DNA of 6,818 bases from Candidatus Azambacteria bacterium RBG_16_47_10 (lineage in GTDB: Bacteria > Patescibacteriota > Minisyncoccia > GWC2-36-17 > WO2-46-25), in the NCBI GenBank assembly GCA_001773975.1, contig MEYI01000012.1, forward strand, positions 8,859-15,676, written 5' to 3'. The notes under the pieces were generated by a model. It did not search any database and was not told where the DNA came from. It saw nothing but the letters and a program-made list of their open reading frames with translations. Every line of letters begins with the position of its first letter. Position 1 is the stretch's first letter. Position numbers and translations under genes: made by a program. Of this stretch, positions 1 to 5,247 are shown piece after piece.

Positions 1-3000
1 AGCGCGCGGCACAGCTTAAAAAAAGTGTTTTTTTATTTGGATCAGAACGCGGCATTGCGGCGGGAGCCGCGGAAGTTTTGAAGAAAAAATACCCTGCGCT
101 TCATGTTACAGGAATATTGGACGGCTATGACGGCGCGAGTCGGTGGCAGGAAAACGCTGAGTTGAAAAATGCTGACATGGTGATCGTCGGCATGGGAACT
201 CCCTTGCAGGAATTATGGATAGATGAACACGGCACGGCGCTGCCGCATATGCGGGTTGCGTTGGCGGTGGGAGGTGCATTTGATATGATGACAGGAAAGA
301 CTCCTCGCGCACCCATGCTATTTCGGCAGTTCGGACTTGAGTGGCTGTGGCGCCTGTTTCTTGAGCCGAAAAAACGATTGCGACGGATCATTGATGCTAC
401 AGTCGTTTTTCCTTTATTAGTGATCGGTACACGAATGAAACAAAACATAAAAAAATATTTTGTGATGGGCGCAGTACTTATTGTTGCGTGCGCGTCTTTT
501 GGAAGTGTTCCGTTGTTTGCGCACGCGCAAACTGCGTCTTCCGATGTGCCGATCATTTTTCCGCGCTCATCATGGGAAAATTTTCAGGGGTTTTCCGCGG
601 TGCTTGATTGGATGCCGGAAGATAAAAATGCCGACACATTCAAAGACGATAATCCGAATACGAATGATGCGATCCCTGATTATGCGCCCGTTGAACGCAT
701 CGTGATCCATGACACGGGGTGTCCCGAGGCCAGTCCCCGATGCAACGGAAACGGGTTTGATTCCCGTGAAGTTATTCAAAGCATTTATCGCAGTCATGCG
801 ATAACCCGTGGATGTGGTGATATGGGGTATCATTATATCATCGACCGCAATGGTATTATTTATGAAGGTCGATACGGCGGGAACGGCGTACGTGGTGCGC
901 ACGTGTACAACAGCAAGACGTGTCAGAATTTTAATTCCGGAACGATCGGCATTACATTGCTCGGCAATTACGGAAGCGCCGAGGTTCCCGCGGCCACATT
1001 TGCATCGCTCGCAAAACTGGTCGGATGGCTTTCTACGACGAACGGCATTGATGCCGCGGAGCTCTCAAAAACAACGGCGATATGGACCAATCCGAAGCTG
1101 AATGGGAGTTGCAGTGTATCATACGGAGGATTCTCCAGTTCATTTACGGGGCCGGTCGTGGTGGGGCATGACGATCTGGAAAAGGGAAATCCCGATCCAG
1201 GGACATTGAATAGAACGCTCCTGCGCGATGAAGCGAAAAAATGGCAGAATATATACGCTTCATATATATATAATGCGAAGGATGATACCGCGGTATATGC
1301 GGTTGTCGGCGGCGTTTTACAGAAGATGGGTGATATGATCGCCACACTAAGCGCCAATGATCAGGCGCGCGTGGTTGCGATAAATCCGAATCAGCTCGCG
1401 TTGTTTCCGGAGCAGAATAAAACGACATTGCCTGACGGCACATTGGTGAAGTCGCGATCCCGCAACGAATTGTTTCGTATTGACGGCGGCAAGCGCCATC
1501 ATGTGACCTCGGCAAAGCTGTTCCAGCGTCTGGGCTATTCTCTTGCGAATGTGCAGATCATATCCGATCGCGAATTGCTCGGGTATGCAAAAGGGGATCC
1601 GATCGTGTTTCCCGACGGCACGCTCCTTATGTCCGAAAATACGAAAAAAATATATCTCGTAAAAAACGGAGAACGACGACATATACTTTCTCAGCGCGTA
1701 TTTACGCAGAATAAGTTCAGCATGAAGAATGTCATCGCGATTCCTGATTATGAACTTGAAGCGTATCCGTCGGGCGGCGTTGTCGGTTTGCCGGAGGGAA
1801 CTATCGTATCACTTTCCAAAAAAGCGACAGCGCCTAATCATGTCATCATGGATGGCGGCAGAAAGATCATTCCGTCGTGGGACATGTTTAAGAAATGGGG
1901 ATTCAGCATAAAAAAGATATCGATCATTTCCAAGACTGATTTTGATCAGTATCCGGATAAAGGAGAGTTGCCATATCCAAACGGCACATTGGTACGGCAA
2001 GAAGGCGGCGCGGAACTATATCTTGTCTATCAGGGAAAGAAATATTGGATCGAAACATACGAAACGTTTCAGAAATTAAAATTAAGCCTTGCAAAGGTGA
2101 TTGCGTTAAAAGCGAACGCGATGGAAGCATATCCGGTAGGCGGCATTATCACCGCTCCCGAAGATTGGAAAATGGTTCTTAGCGGCAAACAGATCGCGAC
2201 AAAGGTTCCATCATCGGCACCACAACACCTCGTATCGCTGCCGGTGGTGGGTGTGGCAGTCGCGCCCGTTGCCCCCGTGATACCGACATCCGGGGAATCG
2301 CCGCTTATACGCATCGGTATTTTTTCCGGCGGTAATACTGATGATGTTATCGTTACCGCGACTGCCGCATTTACCGTGAAATCGGAAAAAACAGGAGAGA
2401 GAACGTATCAAGCGAATGAAAAAGCAGTGGTACGCTGGCAGGATGCGGGGGATACTCGATTCATTCCAAGCGTAAAAGATGCGGTATTTACCGTGTCGAG
2501 TTATACATTATTCAATTGGAACAAAACGGTCAATTTCAATACGTTCCGCGGAACGCTTGAATTGCGGTATTCTCCATACTCAAATAAAGTGTGGATGGTG
2601 AATGAACTGCCGATGGACGATTATATTGCTGATCTCGGGGAAGCGCTTAATTCGGATAATCAGGAATATCAAAAGGCGTTTTCGATCGCATCACGAAGTT
2701 ATGCGATGTTTCATCTCAACAACGGCGGAAAGTACGGGAAGACGGAAGTGTTTCATTTAAATAACACGTCATCTGATCAGGTATATCGCGGATATGCATG
2801 GGAAGCGTACGCTCCTAATCTTGTGGCAGCGGCGCGCTCGACCGCGGGCATGGTGATGAAGTATAACGGCAAGATCGCACGAGCGGTGTATTCATCCGAT
2901 ACCGGAGGTGTAACGAGAAATGCATGCAGTTATTTCAAAGGGGAGTTTTGCAGCGCTGATTACGGGTATTTGTCAGGGGGAGTGAAGGATCCTGAAGGAA

Positions 3001-3149
3001 CGATACGGCGCGATGCGGCATCGCTTGCCGCAAGTCATGGTGTTGGCATGAGTGCGACGGGCGCACGGCGGCTTGCCGAGCTCGGAAAGACCTATGCGGA
3101 TATTCTCGGATATTATTACCTCGGCATTAGTATCGAAAAGGTGTATTGA
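1..3149 (+). CDS. Fused GT26 glycosyltransferase / amidase / SpoIID protein (5' partial)
   Basis: One frame is open from codon 3-5 to TGA 3147-3149. Residues are numbered here so that the codon at 78 is residue 1. Family-typical GT26 sequence begins upstream of 78, so the TTG at 78 is not the start and the real start lies left of the window. Order of parts: GT26 C-terminal region (to ~119), hydrophobic signal/anchor segment (120-150), PGRP/AmpD-like amidase (~157-390), five ~60-residue repeats (391-693), a Pro/Val/Ala-rich linker (694-740), SpoIID domain (~744-1023). The first part belongs in the cytoplasm and the rest outside, and the hydrophobic segment lies exactly between, so a membrane-spanning fusion is topologically sensible. 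It could instead be two genes whose separating stop is missing through mutation or assembly error, with the second starting at ATG 435. The domain calls are firm; fusion as a single protein product is uncertain. Confidence 0.8.
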   Translation, partial: RAAQLKKSVFLFGSERGIAAGAAEVLKKKYPALHVTGILDGYDGASRWQENAELKNADMVIVGMGTPLQELWIDEHGTALPHMRVALAVGGAFDMMTGKTPRAPMLFRQFGLEWLWRLFLEPKKRLRRIIDATVVFPLLVIGTRMKQNIKKYFVMGAVLIVACASFGSVPLFAHAQTASSDVPIIFPRSSWENFQGFSAVLDWMPEDKNADTFKDDNPNTNDAIPDYAPVERIVIHDTGCPEASPRCNGNGFDSREVIQSIYRSHAITRGCGDMGYHYIIDRNGIIYEGRYGGNGVRGAHVYNSKTCQNFNSGTIGITLLGNYGSAEVPAATFASLAKLVGWLSTTNGIDAAELSKTTAIWTNPKLNGSCSVSYGGFSSSFTGPVVVGHDDLEKGNPDPGTLNRTLLRDEAKKWQNIYASYIYNAKDDTAVYAVVGGVLQKMGDMIATLSANDQARVVAINPNQLALFPEQNKTTLPDGTLVKSRSRNELFRIDGGKRHHVTSAKLFQRLGYSLANVQIISDRELLGYAKGDPIVFPDGTLLMSENTKKIYLVKNGERRHILSQRVFTQNKFSMKNVIAIPDYELEAYPSGGVVGLPEGTIVSLSKKATAPNHVIMDGGRKIIPSWDMFKKWGFSIKKISIISKTDFDQYPDKGELPYPNGTLVRQEGGAELYLVYQGKKYWIETYETFQKLKLSLAKVIALKANAMEAYPVGGIITAPEDWKMVLSGKQIATKVPSSAPQHLVSLPVVGVAVAPVAPVIPTSGESPLIRIGIFSGGNTDDVIVTATAAFTVKSEKTGERTYQANEKAVVRWQDAGDTRFIPSVKDAVFTVSSYTLFNWNKTVNFNTFRGTLELRYSPYSNKVWMVNELPMDDYIADLGEALNSDNQEYQKAFSIASRSYAMFHLNNGGKYGKTEVFHLNNTSSDQVYRGYAWEAYAPNLVAAARSTAGMVMKYNGKIARAVYSSDTGGVTRNACSYFKGEFCSADYGYLSGGVKDPEGTIRRDAASLAASHGVGMSATGARRLAELGKTYADILGYYYLGISIEKVY
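3..434 (+). other. GT26 (WecG/TagA/CpsF family) C-terminal region
   Basis: This part belongs to the family that moves a sugar, often N-acetylmannosamine or its uronate, from a UDP-sugar to an undecaprenyl-linked acceptor at the inner membrane face, as in teichoic acid linkage-unit, ECA or capsule synthesis. Visible family motifs, in order: VFLFGSERG just after the window start, KYPALHVTGILDGY, IVGMGTPLQELW (the GxGxPxQE motif, ~37-47), AVGGAFDMMTGKTPRAP (~63-79), and GLEWLWRLFLEPKKRLRR (~86-103). The last is the basic, aromatic C-terminal appendage that attaches these enzymes to the membrane. About 145 residues are present of a usual ~240; the N-terminal half, with the catalytic residues described for TagA, is outside the window. 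The frame continues past the normal family end (around VVFPLLVIG) without a stop. The sugar and acceptor cannot be told from this fragment. Confidence 0.9.
435..527 (+). other. Signal peptide or membrane anchor with possible internal start ATG 435
   Basis: Residues 120-150 look like a complete secretion signal: M120, a basic n-region (KQNIKK), a hydrophobic core (YFVMGAVLIVACASFG) and a c-region ending AHA before Q151, fitting signal peptidase I cleavage after A150. I135-V136-A137-C138 also matches the lipobox pattern [LVI][ASTVI][GAS]C, so lipoprotein processing at C138 is an alternative. A signal so well formed starting at a methionine argues that the downstream hydrolase once had, or still has, its own start at ATG 435. 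No Shine-Dalgarno-like purine run lies 5-12 nt upstream of 435. In the fusion model the same segment is a transmembrane helix with the N-terminus inside. Confidence 0.75.
546..1247 (+). other. Zinc N-acetylmuramoyl-L-alanine amidase domain (PGRP/Amidase_2 type)
   Basis: This domain should cut the amide bond between N-acetylmuramic acid and the L-Ala of the stem peptide. It opens with the PGRP-like N-terminal pattern PIIFPRSSW (~158-166). H211 in IVIHDTGC is the first zinc ligand. YHYIIDRNGIIYEGR (251-265) is the core strand pair with the Tyr/His positions typical of T7 lysozyme, AmpD and PGRPs. GAHVYNSKTCQNFNSGTIGI (273-292) matches the family's GAH...N.gsiGI segment. H364 (VVGHDDLE) and D373 (NPDPG) supply the second and third ligands, so the zinc set is His-His-Asp as in AmpD rather than the His-His-Cys of PGRPs. 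The position two before D373, usually Lys, is Asn371. Five Cys (214, 222, 246, 282, 344) could form disulfides outside the cell. The fold call is firm; activity is inferred. Confidence 0.9.
1248..2156 (+). repeat. Five protein repeats of about 60 residues
   Basis: Four clear tandem units start at P452, P512, P572 and P634 (nt 1431, 1611, 1791, 1977; spacing 60, 60 and 62 residues). A further PEDW at P694 starts a cut-off unit after exactly 60. A degenerate unit (391-451) precedes them. Each unit reads roughly: P-[DEN]-G-T-[LI]-[VL], a hydrophobic strand (LFRID, IYLVKN, HVIMDG, LYLVYQ), G-[GEK]-[KR]-[RKY] plus a polar strand, an aromatic helix (KLFQRLGYS, RVFTQNKFS, DMFKKWGFS, ETFQKLKLS), a V/I strand, then [ED]-[LF]-x-x-YP or similar. 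DNA identity between units is low, so the duplication is old. I have seen similar units in secreted Patescibacterial and actinobacterial proteins but know no assigned function. Binding of cell wall or surface glycan is a guess from their place between two wall hydrolase domains. Confidence 0.85.
2298..3146 (+). other. SpoIID/LytB lytic transglycosylase domain
   Basis: Members cleave the MurNAc-GlcNAc bond; the sporulation enzyme SpoIID acts only on glycan strands already stripped of stem peptides. The domain opens with the typical IRIGIFSGG (744-752), then FRGTLELRY (823-831) and ELPMDDYIADLGEA (843-856). E855 aligns with the catalytic Glu of the family 'EMP' motif: it lies 18 residues before the Arg of SRSYA (872-876), the same spacing as in the usual E...ARTYA. 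The conserved tail is present: YSSDTGGVTR (938-947), SHGVGMSATGARRLAELG (986-1003), and YADILGYYYLG (1006-1016) near the stop. C950 and C958 fall in the loop after the GG pair and could form a disulfide or metal site. The domain looks complete, and the ending at 1023 is normal. Sporulation is not implied. Confidence 0.92.
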
Positions 3150-3159
3150 TATAAAAACA

Positions 3160-4071
3160 ATGTCTCCTAAAGTCGCTGTCATCGTGCTTAATTATAATGG
3201 AACCGCAGACACACTCGAGTGTCTGCGATCTCTTACGCGGTGCACGTATGACAATGTTCTCATTATCGTCGTTGATAATGCGTCTGCAGATGCCGACGCC
3301 CTCGCATACGCGGTGCGAAATGAATTTCCAAAGATCCATTTTCTCCCGCGCACGGAAAACACCGGTTTCTCCGGAGGGAATAATGCGGGGATTAGGTATG
3401 CGCTTGAACACGGGAGCGACTATGTTGTGTTGCTGAATAACGATACGACGGTCGATCCCGATTTTATTACTCGGATGATCGCAGCTGCGCACAGCGATGA
3501 ACATATTGGTATTGTCGGGGCGAAGATCTATTTTTATACGGAGCCGGATCGCATTTGGTTTAACGGCGCCGATTTTTCATGGAGGGACGGCGGAAAGCAT
3601 TTCCAGTACGGCGAGCAAGATGCCGCGCCGCATGAGCAAACAGTGATACCGACACCGTTCGTTACCGGGTGCGCGATGCTTATTACAAAAACAGTTATTG
3701 AAAAGATCGGGCTGTTAGAAAAAGCGTTCTTTATGTATTATGAGGATATCGATTATTGCCTTCGCGCACAGCGAGCCGGTTTTGCTCTTCGCATCGCGCA
3801 AGGCGCGCATGTGTGGCATAAAGTATCGAGATCATCTGCAGGCATGGGCGCTCCGCGCGTGCAGTATTATCACGTTCGGAATGCGCTGTTGCTCACCTCG
3901 CGAAATGCTCCGGTGTTTGTAAAAATAGGGGTGTATGCGTGGAGTGTGTTGCATTATATAAAGCAGATCATAAAGCGGATGATCATGCCAAAGACCAGAG
4001 ATATTTCTATAATGATCATGCGCGGCATCGCTGATTTTTACCGCGAAAAATTCGGAAAGTTACAAGAATAA
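3160..4071 (+). CDS. GT2 family glycosyltransferase (rhamnosyltransferase-like)
   Basis: A 303-residue GT-A fold transferase that likely adds a sugar from a nucleotide donor to a growing lipid-linked glycan at the cytoplasmic membrane. Motifs from M1: IVLNYNG (8-14), VVDNAS (37-42, nucleotide binding), NTGFSGGNNAG (67-77), LLNNDT (91-96, the metal-binding DxD equivalent), PFVTGCAMLI (166-175), and YYEDIDYCLR (193-202, with catalytic-base-like ED and the following Asp/Arg), then HVWHK (217-221). This set is typical of the WbbL/RfbN-like subgroup, often annotated rhamnosyltransferase; donor and acceptor are not determined here. The C-terminus (~253-300) is basic and amphipathic, suiting peripheral membrane contact. 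The frame is open upstream to 3052 inside the SpoIID region, but family sequence begins at PKVAVIVLNYNG, so ATG 3160, 10 nt after the previous stop, is chosen. No Shine-Dalgarno site at normal spacing; translation may be coupled. Confidence 0.92.
   Translation: MSPKVAVIVLNYNGTADTLECLRSLTRCTYDNVLIIVVDNASADADALAYAVRNEFPKIHFLPRTENTGFSGGNNAGIRYALEHGSDYVVLLNNDTTVDPDFITRMIAAAHSDEHIGIVGAKIYFYTEPDRIWFNGADFSWRDGGKHFQYGEQDAAPHEQTVIPTPFVTGCAMLITKTVIEKIGLLEKAFFMYYEDIDYCLRAQRAGFALRIAQGAHVWHKVSRSSAGMGAPRVQYYHVRNALLLTSRNAPVFVKIGVYAWSVLHYIKQIIKRMIMPKTRDISIMIMRGIADFYREKFGKLQE
3204..3227 (+). other. Stem-loop (9-bp perfect inverted repeat, 6-nt loop)
   Basis: CGCAGACAC (3204-3212) pairs perfectly with GTGTCTGCG (3219-3227) around ACTCGA. 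It lies 45 nt into the GT2 gene. No T-run follows, so it is not an intrinsic terminator. It may be a chance product of the codons there or an mRNA structure early in the cistron. The pairing is seen directly; a role is unproven. Confidence 0.6.
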
Positions 4072-4080
4072 TCATCTATC

Positions 4081-5247
4081 ATGATACGCATCGGTATTGA
4101 GTGCGAACAATTGGAAGGGGAGCGGTTTGGCGTCGGGCATACGCTTGCGCAGCTTTTGGATGCGGCGACACACGTGCCGGGTATCGAACACAAATATCGT
4201 TTCGTGCTGTATTTTAAAAAGGAAATGCCGCGCGACAGATTTTTAACGCATCCGTTGTTTGAATGCCATATCCTTACCGGCGGCATTATCCCGCAAAGTT
4301 TTAATGTGTTCTATCATATTTTGCTGCCGATACGGTATTTCACCGATCGTCTGGATTGTTTTTTCTTTCCTTCGTATATGTTGCCGGCGTTCTTCATAGG
4401 AAAAGCGGTTGTGGTGCTTACCAATGATGTGTATTGGGAGGCGCATCATGGCAGTTTGCCTTTGAAGTATCGCCTTGCGTATAGGCTCTTTTGCTGGTTG
4501 GCGGCGAAGCGCGCGCGAAAGATCATGACGATCTCGGAATTTGCCGCAGAAGAACTGATGGGTTTTTATGGTATTCCGACATCACGGCTCGCCATCAACC
4601 CGTGGGGGCTCGAGCCGATCTTCACACAACTGAAAAAAACGGATGAGCATGAGCGCGTGGTCGCTGCAATGAAAGAAGATCTCGGTATCAAAAAAGATTT
4701 CTTTATTTCTGTCGGACAGGCATTTCCGAGGCGCCATGTAAAGGATGCGGTGGAGGCATTCGGCATGATCGCTAAAAAGTATGAAAATATCCAGTATCTT
4801 GTGGCATGCATTGATAAATATGAACCACCGGTACTTGCATTGTTGATCGAACACATCAACCGCGAAGCAGGGAGAGAGGCGATCATACAAACGCGATACA
4901 TCGCACGGAAAGACCTCCCCGTGTTATTGAATGAAACACTGGCGATGGTCTATGTGTCTGACAAAGAGGCATTGGGATTACCTCCGCTAGAAACACTTGC
5001 ATGCGGACGGCCGTCGGTGATCGCCGATACGCCGCTTGCGCACGAATTGTTCGGTGACGACGGATTTTTTGTAAAAGACACGAATGATCCCGGAGATATC
5101 GCACAGCAACTTGAGCGTATTATAGAGCACCACAATGCGGTAACGCGCATTGTGCACGCGCAAGAAAAACATTTGACGCGTTTTGCATGGGATACGCACA
5201 TTACCGCGCTTCTGAAAATATTTGATGATGTGGTTACGTCGCGATAA
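4081..5247 (+). CDS. GT4 family glycosyltransferase (GT-B fold)
   Basis: A 388-residue retaining GT-B transferase, probably moving mannose or another sugar from a nucleotide donor onto the same lipid-linked glycan. The N-terminal acceptor half has the Gly-rich loop RFGVGHT (15-21) and NDVYWE (115-120), then the interdomain stretch KIMTISEFAAEEL (147-159), where the usual T/VS-xFs motif is seen, and INPWGLEPIF (172-181, the usual NG.d..F position). The C-terminal donor half has FISVGQAFPRRH (208-219), where the family usually shows PRKN, and SDKEALGLPPLETLACG (293-309) with the EX7E pair E296/E304. Length is normal and both ends look intact. ATG 4081 follows the GT2 stop by 9 nt, with no convincing Shine-Dalgarno sequence, so co-transcription and coupling are likely. 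The last 23 nt overlap the next gene in another frame. Family call firm; substrate unknown. Confidence 0.9.
   Translation: MIRIGIECEQLEGERFGVGHTLAQLLDAATHVPGIEHKYRFVLYFKKEMPRDRFLTHPLFECHILTGGIIPQSFNVFYHILLPIRYFTDRLDCFFFPSYMLPAFFIGKAVVVLTNDVYWEAHHGSLPLKYRLAYRLFCWLAAKRARKIMTISEFAAEELMGFYGIPTSRLAINPWGLEPIFTQLKKTDEHERVVAAMKEDLGIKKDFFISVGQAFPRRHVKDAVEAFGMIAKKYENIQYLVACIDKYEPPVLALLIEHINREAGREAIIQTRYIARKDLPVLLNETLAMVYVSDKEALGLPPLETLACGRPSVIADTPLAHELFGDDGFFVKDTNDPGDIAQQLERIIEHHNAVTRIVHAQEKHLTRFAWDTHITALLKIFDDVVTSR

Noticed and set aside
78..80. TTG 78 as the start of the first gene
   Set aside because: Family-typical GT26 sequence (VFLFGSERG and onward) is encoded in the same frame upstream to position 3, so the gene enters from the left edge.
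125..556. Antisense open frame of 143 codons
   Set aside because: It lies opposite the well-supported GT26 and signal region, has low-complexity Ser/Thr/Arg content and no recognisable motif.
1248..1274. AT-rich stretch with a TATAAT match (1269-1274) as a promoter
   Set aside because: It lies deep inside the coding region, has no plausible -35 box at 16-18 nt upstream, and no gene starts after it.
1431..2156. DNA-level tandem repeat or CRISPR-like array
   Set aside because: The periodicity exists in the protein; nucleotide identity between units is limited to short motif-coding stretches, with no conserved repeat-spacer pattern.
3147..3149. UGA read as glycine (code 25), extending the first gene
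   Set aside because: The SpoIID domain ends normally here and readthrough would add only about seven residues before TAA; no in-frame UGA is needed in any gene of the window.
3052..3159. Upstream extension of the GT2 gene to ATG 3052
   Set aside because: The extra 36 residues are the SpoIID coding region read in another frame and do not look like a GT2 N-terminus; conserved sequence begins right after ATG 3160.
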